Below are positions 45,232 to 54,431 of a DNA stretch of 64,000 nt, piece after piece. Source of the stretch: Flavobacterium gelidicaeli (GTDB lineage: Bacteria; Bacteroidota; Bacteroidia; Flavobacteriales; Flavobacteriaceae). Within the stretch, counting starts at the first letter, position 1; every line of letters starts with the position of its first letter. The notes below the pieces were generated by a model. That model saw nothing but the letters and a program-made list of their open reading frames with translations, ran no database searches and was not told the DNA's origin. The DNA lies in NCBI RefSeq assembly GCF_013294005.1, contig NZ_JABSNK010000013.1, positions 1-64,000 of the forward strand. The letters are read 5' to 3'. Made by a program: the position numbers and the translations under genes.

Positions 45232-46434
45232 ATGATTAATCCATCAGCATCAGGCTGGATCGAAAAATACTTTAGCATGCAAAGTACTGTTCCTCAAACA
45301 GTTTTTAGCAGTCCTGAAGATTTTTATTACAAGATTCGACAAACAGGTTTCATATACGGACACGTAATTTCGTTTGAAACTACTACACCAATACAAACAA
45401 AAGGATGGGTTCAAAATGAGATTCCAAAAGTTGCTTTACTGAATACCTTGCATGCTGTTTACAAATTAACATCACAAGAAAATAATGCTACTGCCTTTAT
45501 AAATAAAGCAGTCGATTTTTACAATGAGATGCATCCGCAGGGATTCAACTTGTTTAAGAAAGTTTTACCTAATGGTACCGCCTCGTTAAATCTAGAGAAA
45601 ATTATTGATGAGCGTGTTCAAACTAATATTGACATTATAAGTAAGAACTTCTCTCACATTATGACTAATGCACTGCTATTTGTAGATATCTTAGCCTTTA
45701 GACAATACTTGATTCACGGTGAAATACCCGAAAAATATTTAAAAAAGATAGAAGAAGCGGTTATTAGCTTAGTTTCATTATCCCTTAAAACAAAAACTCA
45801 AAAATCTAATTATGATGATTTGCTCATCAAGCTATTTGAGGCATCAGTACGTTACAGTAAGTTTTCAAAAGTTAATGTTCAAAATCTAGAACATTTAAAT
45901 TTGAGTTACTTTACCTCTGAATTAGAGAAGTATTATCTGATAGATATGGCAGGAATGGCTTTGTGGAGCGATGGAAAAATAGAAAACGAAGAGGCTTATT
46001 TTTTACATAAGGTTGCTCAATCAGTTGCAGTGTCAGACGATTTTGTTACTGAAAGCATTGATAGTACCAATTCTTTTATATCGTTAAATAAAAAAGATAT
46101 TGCCTATTTTAACTATTCCAATCCTGTTAAACATTTTTATGACCAGACGACACAAAGTGTGATTACTTTGATTACTCGCAATAAGAACCGACTTGTAAAA
46201 GAGATCGTTCAAAGTAAAGAATTGATGGTTTTGCTAGCATTATCAACTAGAAGAGATTTAGACGAAAAAGAAAAGAAAAAGGTTAAAAAGCAATTGTTAG
46301 ACATCTGTAAATCGGTGCCATCATTGACTATCTTTCTCTTACCTGGAGGTAGTTTATTACTCCCAATATTAATAAAATTTATCCCAAAGATGTTACCATC
46401 AGCATTTAATGAAAATCTAGATGAAAATGAATAA
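45232..46434 (+). CDS. LETM1-related protein (400 aa)
   Basis: The start is the ATG at 45232 (MINPSASGWIEKYF); a TTG at 45211 in frame is less likely. It is mostly helical, with a conserved C-terminus containing LLPGGSLLLPILIKFIPKML that resembles the LETM1 motif; flavobacterial relatives are annotated as LETM1-related biofilm-associated proteins. A TerB-like acidic helical region lies at about 240-300 (MAGMALWSDGKIENEEAYFL). The hydrophobic end may associate with the membrane. Function not established. It is monocistronic, with a terminator directly after the stop. Confidence 0.8.
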   Translation: MINPSASGWIEKYFSMQSTVPQTVFSSPEDFYYKIRQTGFIYGHVISFETTTPIQTKGWVQNEIPKVALLNTLHAVYKLTSQENNATAFINKAVDFYNEMHPQGFNLFKKVLPNGTASLNLEKIIDERVQTNIDIISKNFSHIMTNALLFVDILAFRQYLIHGEIPEKYLKKIEEAVISLVSLSLKTKTQKSNYDDLLIKLFEASVRYSKFSKVNVQNLEHLNLSYFTSELEKYYLIDMAGMALWSDGKIENEEAYFLHKVAQSVAVSDDFVTESIDSTNSFISLNKKDIAYFNYSNPVKHFYDQTTQSVITLITRNKNRLVKEIVQSKELMVLLALSTRRDLDEKEKKKVKKQLLDICKSVPSLTIFLLPGGSLLLPILIKFIPKMLPSAFNENLDENE

Positions 46435-46435
46435 A

Positions 46436-46467
46436 AAAAAAGCCACTTTTTATAAAGTGGCTTTTTT
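46436..46467. terminator. Bidirectional terminator
   Basis: AAAAAAGCCACTTT and AAAGTGGCTTTTT pair around TTAT; A/T runs on both sides serve the convergent LETM1-related and carbonic anhydrase genes. Confidence 0.92.
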
Positions 46468-46476
46468 ATTTAATAT

Positions 46477-47112
46477 TTAAAATTGCAATTGAAATACTTC
46501 ATCTAAATCTGTATTCGAACTGATATTTACTTCTAAGTCAGTTACAAATCCTGAATTCAATCCATACACCCAACCATGAATACTAAGAGCTTGTCCGCTT
46601 TTCCAAGCTGCTTGAACGATAGAGGTTTTAGATAAATCAAAAACTTGCTCTTTAATATTGATTTCAACAAAAGCATTAAAACGTTCTGTTTCATCTTCAA
46701 TAGAGTCTAAATAAGTATTGTGTAAACGGTACACGTCTTTAATATGACGAATCCAATTGTCAATAATTCCAATAGACTGATTACCCATTGCAGCTTTAAC
46801 TCCACCACAACCATAATGTCCACATACAATTACATGTTTCACTTTTAATACGTTAACCGCATAATCTAAAACACTTAACATATTCATGTCAGAGTGTACA
46901 ACCATGTTAGCAATGTTTCTATGTACAAAAACCTCTCCAGGCTTAGCGCCAATGATTTCATTTGCAGGAACACGGCTATCTGAACATCCAATCCATAATA
47001 ATGGTGGCGTTTGTCCTTTAGCTAAGTCGGCAAAAAAGTTAGGGTCTTTTTCTAAAGCATCAACAACCCATTGTTTATTATTATCTAGTATTTTTTTATA
47101 AAAATCACTCAT
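46477..47112 (-). CDS. can: Beta-class carbonic anhydrase
   Basis: Reversible hydration of CO2 to bicarbonate in the cytosol (211 aa, no signal). Zinc ligands C43 (WIGCSDSRVP), H99 and C102 (VCGHYGCGGV) and the D45-R47 dyad are in place. It lies downstream of, and on the same strand as, a SulP anion transporter (78-base gap). That pairing suggests a bicarbonate uptake/hydration unit supporting carboxylation reactions. Confidence 0.95.
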   Translation of the reverse strand: MSDFYKKILDNNKQWVVDALEKDPNFFADLAKGQTPPLLWIGCSDSRVPANEIIGAKPGEVFVHRNIANMVVHSDMNMLSVLDYAVNVLKVKHVIVCGHYGCGGVKAAMGNQSIGIIDNWIRHIKDVYRLHNTYLDSIEDETERFNAFVEINIKEQVFDLSKTSIVQAAWKSGQALSIHGWVYGLNSGFVTDLEVNISSNTDLDEVFQLQF

Positions 47113-47190
47113 TTTTTTTAAGTTTTAAAGTGACTAACTAACGATAAAATTTATTGAAATCAAATGCGTTAATTAATCTACAGTTATTTT

Positions 47191-48849
47191 TTAATTATTT
47201 TCTAATGTCTCTGTTACCGATTCTTTTTTAACCATCTTTCTTTTTGCCACATCATAATAATGCTCAAATGAAACATGATTAGCATTTTCAGGTGTGTTTT
47301 CTAAATCGTATGCGTCCTTGAATCCTTTAAGTTTTACCTTTATATTTTCTTCTTTAGCACGAGTTCCTTTAAACTCTTTAATTAAATCCAAAATATCATG
47401 CGCAATATAAACAGTATCTTGTGCATTAATGATTACTTTACTGTTTTCTGGAATGTCATTTAAAGTGCTTTTTATAGCTGCTTTATTTAAAAAAGAAACT
47501 TCTTGTGCAAGATCAATATGAATAATATCTCCGTCTTCATATTCTTCCTTTTTAAAACTATACGCTCTTTTTAGGTTTCCTTTTAAGATAAAAATAATAC
47601 TAATTACAATTCCTAATGCAACACCTTTAAGTAAATCAGTAGTAACTACTGCAATCAAGGTAGCGATAAAAGGGATGAACTGGTATTTTCCTTTTTCCCA
47701 GAAATGTAAAAAAGTTGCTGGTTTAGCTAATTTATATCCAACTAAGATTAAAATCGTAGCTAGAGTAGCTAATGGAATTTTATTTAGAATAACTGGAATA
47801 GCCAATACACTTATAAGTAATAATACTCCGTGAATGATAGCCGACATTTTTGATTTGGCTCCAGCCGCATTATTTGCAGAGGTACGCACTACAACAGATG
47901 TCATAGGTAAACCACCAATTAATGCACTTAAAATATTACCAATTCCTTGTGCTTTAAGCTCAATATTAGTGTCTGTATATCTTTTTTGCTCATCCATCCT
48001 ATCTGAAGCTTCGATGCATAATAAAGTTTCAATAGAAGCTACAATAGCAATAGTCAAACCTACAACCCATACTTTAGGATTTGTAAATCCAGAAAAATTT
48101 GGAGTAACAATAATTCCTTTTAATTCTTCAAAAGAAGTAGGAACAGGTAATGAAACTAAATGCTCTTTTGAAATTGCAAGAGAACTTCCAGAAGAGATAA
48201 AAATCTCATTTAATATAATTCCTGATGCAACAGCAATTAAAGCACCTGGTACTAATTTTAATTTCTTAAAAAAAGGAACTTTATCCCAAGAGATTAAAAT
48301 TGCCAATGAAACTATTGTTATAATAATAGCTCCAAGTTGAACGTGGTTAAATACTTCAAATAAAGATGAAAAAGTGTTATTTCCATTTTCCTGAGCAAAT
48401 GATTGATCGCCTTCAAAATCAGCATCATAACCAAAAGCATGAGGCAATTGTTTTAGGATAATAATTACCCCAATACCTGCTAGCATTCCTTCGATTACAT
48501 TAGTAGGAAAATAGTTTGAAATACTACCTGCTTTAATAAAACCTAAAGCTAGCTGTACGAATCCAGCAATAAGCACTGCTGTTAAAAAAATATCGAAAGC
48601 CCCAAAATCAGTGATGGCTGTCAATATAATTGCTGTTAAACCAGCTGCAGGTCCAGAAACACTAAGGTGTGATTTACTTAAATACCCCACAACAAGTCCT
48701 CCAATAATACCAGAGATAATCCCGGCTAATGGTGGTGCACCAGAAGCTAATGCAATTCCTAAACATAAAGGTAGCGCCACCAAAAAAACAACTAAACCAG
48801 AAGCAAAATCTGATTTAAGGTTAGCAAAAAGATTGATTTTCTTTGTCAT
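47191..48849 (-). CDS. SulP family anion transporter, likely bicarbonate
   Basis: A membrane transporter with ten or more helices (residues about 15-400) and a C-terminal STAS domain (about 420-535; VSFLNKAAIKSTLNDIPENS, then VIINAQDTVYIAHDIL). The start ATG at 48849 (MTKKINLFANLKSD) fits the family better than 48873. VFLVALPLCLGIALASGAPP and VSGPAAGLTAII are SulP hallmarks. The neighbouring carbonic anhydrase points to bicarbonate (BicA-like) rather than sulfate, but the substrate is inferred from context. Confidence 0.9.
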   Translation of the reverse strand: MTKKINLFANLKSDFASGLVVFLVALPLCLGIALASGAPPLAGIISGIIGGLVVGYLSKSHLSVSGPAAGLTAIILTAITDFGAFDIFLTAVLIAGFVQLALGFIKAGSISNYFPTNVIEGMLAGIGVIIILKQLPHAFGYDADFEGDQSFAQENGNNTFSSLFEVFNHVQLGAIIITIVSLAILISWDKVPFFKKLKLVPGALIAVASGIILNEIFISSGSSLAISKEHLVSLPVPTSFEELKGIIVTPNFSGFTNPKVWVVGLTIAIVASIETLLCIEASDRMDEQKRYTDTNIELKAQGIGNILSALIGGLPMTSVVVRTSANNAAGAKSKMSAIIHGVLLLISVLAIPVILNKIPLATLATILILVGYKLAKPATFLHFWEKGKYQFIPFIATLIAVVTTDLLKGVALGIVISIIFILKGNLKRAYSFKKEEYEDGDIIHIDLAQEVSFLNKAAIKSTLNDIPENSKVIINAQDTVYIAHDILDLIKEFKGTRAKEENIKVKLKGFKDAYDLENTPENANHVSFEHYYDVAKRKMVKKESVTETLENN

Positions 48850-48931
48850 AATACAATAATAATTAATATACAAAACACTGAAGCATAAAGATATGCAAAT
48901 TCATGTTTAAATTTATAAAAAACGGTATGTA

Positions 48932-49216
48932 CTATGCTATGTCAGGAGGAGGCGAAAAAATACTGCGAGTAATCTTATCATGTTTAGACAAGTTCTCAGA
49001 TAGTATTAATGTAGTTTTATTGTATTTACCTATTAAAAGCTCAGGAAGAACTTCTTCATGGTAAGTAAAAACTTTAATTTCTTTTTGGGTGTGTTCTTCT
49101 TCAGAGAGACTGAAAATTAATGTGGTATCGCATGACTTTTCTATTATCGTCACAATAGGTGGCGTAGCCAAAAAGGCTATGAATAAGAATAAAAAGATAC
49201 TTGCAATTACTTTCAT
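48932..49216 (-). CDS. Small hypothetical exported protein (94 aa)
   Basis: One N-terminal hydrophobic segment (MKVIASIFLFLFIAFLATPP) serves as signal peptide or anchor. The mature part is polar (FSLSEEEHTQKEIKVFTYHEE) and ends SPPPDIA. No family recognised. It is transcribed in the same direction as the SulP gene with an 82-base gap, so it may be co-transcribed with the carbonic anhydrase/transporter pair. Confidence 0.65.
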   Translation of the reverse strand: MKVIASIFLFLFIAFLATPPIVTIIEKSCDTTLIFSLSEEEHTQKEIKVFTYHEEVLPELLIGKYNKTTLILSENLSKHDKITRSIFSPPPDIA

Positions 49217-49294
49217 TAATGCAAAAATATGGTTTAACTTGTTAAAACAAAAACAAGTGCAGAAAATTTATAAAAATTTAACATTAAAAAAAAA

Positions 49295-49326
49295 CGCCAG
49301 ACTATTAATACATTAATAATCTGGCG
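49295..49326 (-). terminator. Terminator after dps
   Basis: CGCCAGA (49295-49301) pairs with TCTGGCG (49320-49326), with an inner ATTAATA pairing; on the minus strand a run of nine T follows. Confidence 0.85.
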
Positions 49327-49351
49327 CTTACTTTATATTATAATAATACCA

Positions 49352-49825
49352 TTATTCCTCTAACCAAGCTTGCATCATCCATATTGTTTTTTCTTGCTCA
49401 GCAATAAAATCACTCATCATACTATTAGTACCTTCATCATTAATAGCGGCTGCTTTATCTAAAATTATTCTTTCAATTTTTAGTAGTTCTGATAAAGAAG
49501 CAACAATAAGGTGAATTGCTTTTTCATCTTTAGAAATATCTTTTCCTACTACTAATTGATTGTTTGCAATGTAATCCTCAAAAGTATGCAGTGGCGTCCC
49601 TCCTAATGTTAGAACACGCTCAGCAATCAAATCAATTTTTAATTGAGAGTCGTTATATAACTCTTCAAATTTCACGTGTAAATCAAAGAAACGTTTCCCT
49701 CTAATATTCCAGTGAATTCCTCTTAAATTTTGATAATAAACTTGAAAGTTTGCTAACAATGTATTCAATTCGTTTACAATTAATTCTGATTCTTTTACTG
49801 GTAATCCTAAAATATTCGTTTTCAT
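49352..49825 (-). CDS. dps: Dps family DNA-protection ferritin
   Basis: A ferritin-like protein (157 aa) that forms dodecamers, stores iron by oxidising Fe(II) with hydrogen peroxide, and protects DNA. Ferroxidase residues appear with exact family spacing: H38, H50, D65 and E69 (offsets 12, 27 and 31 as in E. coli Dps). It has no long Lys-rich N-terminal tail, so DNA binding may be weak. It diverges from an OxyR-like gene, the expected peroxide-responsive activator, sharing a 95-base region. Confidence 0.95.
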   Translation of the reverse strand: MKTNILGLPVKESELIVNELNTLLANFQVYYQNLRGIHWNIRGKRFFDLHVKFEELYNDSQLKIDLIAERVLTLGGTPLHTFEDYIANNQLVVGKDISKDEKAIHLIVASLSELLKIERIILDKAAAINDEGTNSMMSDFIAEQEKTIWMMQAWLEE

Positions 49826-49842
49826 AATCGTTAATTTTTATA

Positions 49843-49850
49843 CAAATTTA
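49843..49850 (-). promoter_or_regulatory. -7 element before dps
   Basis: Minus-strand TAAATTTG fits TAnnTTTG, 17 bases before the dps start. No standard -33 spacing is seen, consistent with activator-dependent transcription. Confidence 0.5.
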
Positions 49851-49894
49851 AAAAACAAAGCTAGAAATAAACTATAAAACAAATTGATTGTTTT

Positions 49895-49902
49895 TATCTT
49901 TG
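49895..49902 (+). promoter_or_regulatory. -7 element before oxyR
   Basis: TATCTTTG fits TAnnTTTG and lies 18 bases before the oxyR ATG. Together with the dps element it leaves about 45 bases between the two promoters, room for one OxyR site. Confidence 0.5.
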
Positions 49903-49920
49903 TATCATAAAATACTATAG

Positions 49921-50868
49921 ATGACAATTACTCAATTAAAATATGTACTAGCTGTAGCTGAGCATAAGAATTTCACGCTAGCTGCTGAGAAGTGTTTTGT
50001 AACTCAACCTACATTGAGTATGCAAATCCAGAAAATTGAAGAAGAATTAAGTATTCTGATTTTTGATCGATCAAAAAAACCAATCCAACTAACGGAAATT
50101 GGCCAAAAAATAGTGAATCAGGCTAAAAATATCGTTAATGAAGCTGATCGAATTCAAGATATCGTTGAGCAACAAAAAGGCTTTATAGGTGGTGAATTTA
50201 GGCTAGGAATCATTCCTACTATCATGCCTACCCTATTACCTATGTTCTTAAATAATTTCATTAAGAAATACCCTAAAGTAAAATTAATTATAGAAGAATT
50301 AAATACTGAGGAAATTATTGTCAAGTTAAACAACGGTCATCTTGATGCTGCCATAGCTGCAACGCCTTTGCAAGAAGAAAAAATCAAAGAAATTGTTTTA
50401 TACTTCGAACCTTTCATGGCTTACATTCCTGAAAGTCACGAACATTTTGATAAAAAAGAAATTGAGATATCCGACTTAAATTTAGATGAAATCTTATTAT
50501 TACAAGACGGTCATTGCTTTAGAGATGGGATTTTGAATTTATGCAAGAACAATCCTAAAAATGAATTCAGTCATTTTCAAATAGAAAGCGGTAGTTTTGA
50601 AACATTAATCAAACTAGCCGATGAAGGGTTAGGAACTACATTGTTGCCATTCTTACACACACTGGATCTAAAAGAAGCAGACAAATTAAAGTTAAGACAT
50701 TTTAAAGAGCCTAAACCTGCTAGAGAAGTAAGTTTAATTTACCCAAAAAGTGAATTGAAAATTCAAATAATTGATGCTTTAAGAAGTACAATTACTGGTG
50801 TTATAAAAGGCGCTATTGTATTTCAAAATGTAGAAGTAATTAGCCCTTTGGCAAAAAGCCGAAATTAA
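49921..50868 (+). CDS. oxyR: OxyR-type LysR peroxide sensor regulator
   Basis: A LysR-family activator (315 aa) with N-terminal winged helix (ITQLKYVLAVAEHKNFTLAA, then EKCFVTQPTLSMQIQKIEEEL). The redox cysteines are C199 and C208 in DGHCFRDGILNLC, the same numbering and spacing as in E. coli OxyR, so it should form the peroxide-sensing disulfide. ESGSFETLIKLADEGLGTTLLP is the conserved late block. It is divergent from dps, its probable target. Confidence 0.93.
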   Translation: MTITQLKYVLAVAEHKNFTLAAEKCFVTQPTLSMQIQKIEEELSILIFDRSKKPIQLTEIGQKIVNQAKNIVNEADRIQDIVEQQKGFIGGEFRLGIIPTIMPTLLPMFLNNFIKKYPKVKLIIEELNTEEIIVKLNNGHLDAAIAATPLQEEKIKEIVLYFEPFMAYIPESHEHFDKKEIEISDLNLDEILLLQDGHCFRDGILNLCKNNPKNEFSHFQIESGSFETLIKLADEGLGTTLLPFLHTLDLKEADKLKLRHFKEPKPAREVSLIYPKSELKIQIIDALRSTITGVIKGAIVFQNVEVISPLAKSRN

Positions 50869-51066
50869 TTAATCCTCCACAACAATAAGACACTTCTTTA
50901 ACTCTGGCTTTTTACTAGTGTAGAAATTAAGCCAGTTTTTAAGGTGTTCCATTTCATAAGGCAATAAATTACGCATTGCTTTTCTTAATTCCTTAGTAAA
51001 TAAATCAGGATTAAAACTGACTTTTTCAAGAGAATCCTTAGTGTAAAAATAGATCAATCTAGACAT
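50869..51066 (-). CDS. Small conserved protein, paralogue A (65 aa)
   Basis: A soluble 65-residue protein with no signal. Its core YTKDSLEKVSFNPDLFTKEL, then AMRNLLPYEMEHLKNWLNF matches position by position the 65-residue protein at 51280 (about half identical), so the pair is a tandem duplication. Function unknown. Its stop abuts the end of oxyR, convergent with no gap. Confidence 0.8.
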   Translation of the reverse strand: MSRLIYFYTKDSLEKVSFNPDLFTKELRKAMRNLLPYEMEHLKNWLNFYTSKKPELKKCLIVVED

Positions 51067-51246
51067 GGCACTTTGTTTAGTAGGTTGTTTTAATAATAAA
51101 GTAAATATATAAATAGTTACTTTATATAATGCAAAATATAAGCCAAACTACGTTAAAGTATCGACGGATTGTCATAAAATAAGAAAAACGGTATTACTCC
51201 CTCTTCTTTTATACCACTAATTACTTAAGCTGAGTTTTAAATATAA

Positions 51247-51277
51247 AAAAAGGAACCTAAAACATGGGTTCCTTTTT
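51247..51277 (-). terminator. Terminator after paralogue B
   Basis: AAAAAGGAACC (51247-51257) pairs with GGTTCCTTTTT (51267-51277), with a T-run on the minus strand. Confidence 0.88.
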
Positions 51278-51279
51278 AT

Positions 51280-51477
51280 TTATGAATTTACGATAAGTAA
51301 ACATTGCTTTAATTCCGGTTTTTCGAAAGTAAAATCAAACAACCATTCTCGTAATTGCTCAATTTCATATGGTAATAAAGTTCTAATTGCTTTTTCTAAT
51401 TCTTTACAAAAAAGACTAGGATCAAAGCTAACTCTTTCTAATATGGATTTTGTGTAATCAAACATGATTTTAGACAT
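51280..51477 (-). CDS. Small conserved protein, paralogue B (65 aa)
   Basis: Same length and pattern as the 50869 protein: YTKSILERVSFDPSLFCKEL, then AIRTLLPYEIEQLREWLFDF and KPELKQCLLIV. Predicted as three amphipathic helices without signal peptide. The two copies are 213 bases apart with a terminator between, so they are separate transcription units. Function unknown; possible small regulatory or adaptor protein. Confidence 0.82.
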   Translation of the reverse strand: MSKIMFDYTKSILERVSFDPSLFCKELEKAIRTLLPYEIEQLREWLFDFTFEKPELKQCLLIVNS

Positions 51478-51631
51478 AATAAAATAAGAATTTCAGGTTA
51501 TTTTTTGATTTTCTACTGTTGTAAAAATACACTATTTAAAAAATGTATGATTAAAATTTAACGTATATTTTTGATAAATATTTTACATAAATAAAACATT
51601 TAACTATTAATCAATTGCTTAACTTTATAAA

Positions 51632-52297
51632 TTAACTGATTTTTTTAGCTCTAAACATTTCTCTTTTACCTGGAGGCCCAGCTAGTTTTTCAACAACAAA
51701 CCCTACTTCTATCATGCTTCTTTTCACAACTCCACGAGCGGCATAAGTTACTAAAACCCCATCATCCTTGAGTGCGTCATACATTTTTTGAAAAATTTCA
51801 GTACTCCATAATTCTGGTTGTACTCTGTATCCAAAAGCATCAAAGTATATCAAATCAAATTTATTTTTATCTTCTATGTCTGCAAAAAACTGCTGCCTCT
51901 TAGTTAAGGTGAACCTATTACTTAAAATGGTTTTCTCATTCCAGGCCGAACCGTGCATTTGATCAAAAATATTTTCTTGATCTAAAGCATTTAATTCTGC
52001 TACGTAATTCATTGAAACAAGCTCTTCTGATGATATTGGGTACGCCTCTACTCCTACATAATCGATAATTTGATTCATTTTAGCACCTTCTAAATAGGTT
52101 ATAAAAGCATTCAAGCCGGTTCCAAAACCTATTTCTAAAATAGCCAATTCTTTATCCTTGAACAACGATAGTCCGTTTTTTATAAATACATGTTGTGCTT
52201 CTTGTATTGCTCCATGCTTAGAATGGTATGACTCATCCCACTCCGGAATATGGATTGTAGTGGACCCGTCTAGTGTTTGTATAATTTCTCTTTTCAA
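51632..52297 (-). CDS. mnmD: tRNA 5-methylaminomethyl-2-thiouridine methyltransferase
   Basis: An SAM-dependent methyltransferase (221 aa) of the MnmD family, the stand-alone version of the MnmC N-terminal half, completing mnm5 modification of the tRNA wobble uridine. Conserved are DESYHSKHGAIQEAQHVFI near the start, the SAM-binding ILEIGFGTGLNAFIT (about residues 54-68), DLIYFDAFGYRVQPELWS and the C-terminal LAGPPGKREM. It is a single gene on this strand. Confidence 0.92.
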   Translation of the reverse strand: MKREIIQTLDGSTTIHIPEWDESYHSKHGAIQEAQHVFIKNGLSLFKDKELAILEIGFGTGLNAFITYLEGAKMNQIIDYVGVEAYPISSEELVSMNYVAELNALDQENIFDQMHGSAWNEKTILSNRFTLTKRQQFFADIEDKNKFDLIYFDAFGYRVQPELWSTEIFQKMYDALKDDGVLVTYAARGVVKRSMIEVGFVVEKLAGPPGKREMFRAKKIS

Positions 52298-52818
52298 AAT
52301 AGTTTTATTTTTTAAAACTCTAACAACTGAATTAGCGATTAGATTAGGTCAAAAATACTCAAAAACAACTATACAAAAGCGCTTAGACTCAATTAGTTTT
52401 TTACTTCTAATTTATTGCTTGCAAGTGTAATTTTCGATAAAAATAATAGTGAAAAAAGTGGATTTACATCAAAAACAATCCCTTATAAATCTCCTAACAA
52501 TGTATACGCATTTATTTTATTGGACTTAAAAACCACCAAAATTACATTTAACTAAATTACCCTTAAAGGTTTTATAGTTAGTTTAAAATAGCCTTTATAA
52601 TATTACATATTTAACATAAAACATACTATTTTAATTTAGTTTGTTATAATATCAATAAATCAGAATTAAAAGCGGTAATTAATGGTGTTTTAGCAAGGAA
52701 ATTACTGATTTTTATTTAATTTTGCAGAAGCCAAACTTCTTTATTCTAATATAATTAAGTAGACCCTTTTTATACCAAAAATAACCATCGTTAAAAGCGA
52801 AACAAATAAAATATTATT
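52298..52818. other. ilvE upstream region
   Basis: 521 bases without a gene. TAATTTTG at 52717-52724 fits the -7 element on the plus strand, leaving a leader of about 90 bases before ilvE. No attenuator hairpin or leader peptide could be identified. Confidence 0.4.
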
Positions 52819-53886
52819 ATGAGTACTACTCAAAATCAACAAATTGACATCACTAAAGCCGCTTCGTCTAAGATAAACGAAGTAGATTTTGACAACTTAA
52901 CTTTTGGTTCTGTATTTACAGATCATTTATTTGAATGTGACTATATTGATGGTCAATGGCAAACTCCAGTTATCAAGCCTTACGCGCCGTTTTTAATGGA
53001 TCCTTCTTCTCGCGTTTTTCATTACGGTCAAGCAATTTTTGAAGGTATGAAAGCCTATAAAGATGAACAAGATGCTATTTGGCTTTTTAGACCTGATGAA
53101 AACTACAAGCGTTTCAATAATTCAGCAACACGTATGGCAATGCCTGAAGTACCTGAAAATGTTTTTATGAATGGTTTACACCAATTATTAAAAATTGATG
53201 AAGCTTGGATTAAAAAAGGAGACGGAAGTTCTTTATACATTAGACCCTTTATGATTGCTACTGGAACCGGCGTTATGGCTAATCCATCTGATAATTATAA
53301 ATTCATGATTCTTTTATCTCCAGCAAAAGCATATTATTCTGGTGAGGTAAAAGTACTTATCGCAGAGCATTTTAGTAGAGCGGCAAATGGTGGTATTGGA
53401 GCTGCAAAGGCAGCAGGAAACTACGCTGCACAATTCTACCCTACAAGCTTAGCTAATAAAGAAGGGTTCCAACAAGTGATCTGGACGGATGATGCTACAC
53501 ATACTATGCTTGAAGAAGCAGGTACAATGAATGTGTTTTTTAGAATTAACGATACCTTATATACAGCACCAACTAGCGAAAGAATCCTTGACGGAATCAC
53601 TCGTAAAAGTTTAATCGAAATGGCTAAAAAAGACGGAATCGAAGTTGATGTGCGTCCGGTATTAGTTTCTGAATTGGTTGCTGCTGCAAAAGACGGTTCT
53701 TTGAAAGAAATTTTTGGTGCTGGAACAGCTGCTGTAGTGAGTACTATAGCTGGTTTTTCTTACCAAGATGTTTACTACGAATTGCCTAAAACAGCAAATT
53801 CATACGCTGCACAATTAAAAACTAAATTAACCAACTTACAAAACAAACTTACCGAAGATACTTTTGGTTGGACTGTGAAAGTATAG
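52819..53886 (+). CDS. ilvE: Branched-chain amino acid aminotransferase
   Basis: A class IV PLP aminotransferase (355 aa) for the last step of Val, Leu and Ile synthesis and the first of their breakdown. The Schiff-base lysine K197 lies in GIGAAKAAGNYA; FHYGQAIFEGMKAY (about residues 67-80) and EEAGTMNVFF are conserved. No other ilv gene is near, and a strong terminator follows, so it is its own transcription unit. Confidence 0.95.
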   Translation: MSTTQNQQIDITKAASSKINEVDFDNLTFGSVFTDHLFECDYIDGQWQTPVIKPYAPFLMDPSSRVFHYGQAIFEGMKAYKDEQDAIWLFRPDENYKRFNNSATRMAMPEVPENVFMNGLHQLLKIDEAWIKKGDGSSLYIRPFMIATGTGVMANPSDNYKFMILLSPAKAYYSGEVKVLIAEHFSRAANGGIGAAKAAGNYAAQFYPTSLANKEGFQQVIWTDDATHTMLEEAGTMNVFFRINDTLYTAPTSERILDGITRKSLIEMAKKDGIEVDVRPVLVSELVAAAKDGSLKEIFGAGTAAVVSTIAGFSYQDVYYELPKTANSYAAQLKTKLTNLQNKLTEDTFGWTVKV

Positions 53887-53901
53887 TTCGTTATAATATA
53901 C

Positions 53902-53939
53902 AAAAAAGCGATTTTCAATATATTGAAAATCGCTTTTTT
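53902..53939. terminator. 38-bp loopless palindromic terminator
   Basis: AAAAAAGCGATTTTCAATA (53902-53920) is the exact complement of the next 19 bases, with T-runs both ways. It serves ilvE and the convergent MazG-like gene. Confidence 0.92.
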
Positions 53940-53961
53940 TATGCCTTTTTTTTTAAATGTA

Positions 53962-54348
53962 CTAGCCTGCTAAAATTTTAGAAAAATCCGGCTTAAAATA
54001 ATTAGGCCCTTTTAGTACTTTCCCATCTTCTCTATAAATAGGATTTCCGTTTTCATCTAATTTGCTCATATTACTACGCTGAATTTCATCAAAAACAGCT
54101 TCTATTTTATCTTGCAGTCCGTGTTCTATAATTGTTCCGCATAAAATATACATCATATCGCCTAAAGCATCAGCTATTTCGATCAAATCCTCATTTTTTA
54201 CTGCTTCATGATATTCTTCATTTTCCTCCTTCATTAATTCATACCGAAGATTATTTTTTTCGGCGCCTAAATTGGCTTTCGGTTCTTCGCTATGTCCTAT
54301 TTTAAATGCAGTATGAAACTCCTTGACGGCATTGATTTGTTTTTGCAT
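53962..54348 (-). CDS. MazG-like nucleoside triphosphate pyrophosphohydrolase
   Basis: An all-alpha NTP pyrophosphohydrolase (128 aa). Metal-binding acidic motifs EENEEYHEAV (about residues 40-49) and EIADALGDMMYIL (about 57-69) define the family, which hydrolyses NTPs or phosphoribosyl-ATP-like substrates to monophosphates. Substrate unknown; house-cleaning of abnormal nucleotides is typical. It is convergent with ilvE. Confidence 0.88.
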   Translation of the reverse strand: MQKQINAVKEFHTAFKIGHSEEPKANLGAEKNNLRYELMKEENEEYHEAVKNEDLIEIADALGDMMYILCGTIIEHGLQDKIEAVFDEIQRSNMSKLDENGNPIYREDGKVLKGPNYFKPDFSKILAG

Positions 54349-54431
54349 GATTTTTTATTTTAAGAAATGAAACGGCAAATTAGCAACTATTGGTAAACTA
54401 TTAACTAAATTTGCTAAAAATAATTTACACT

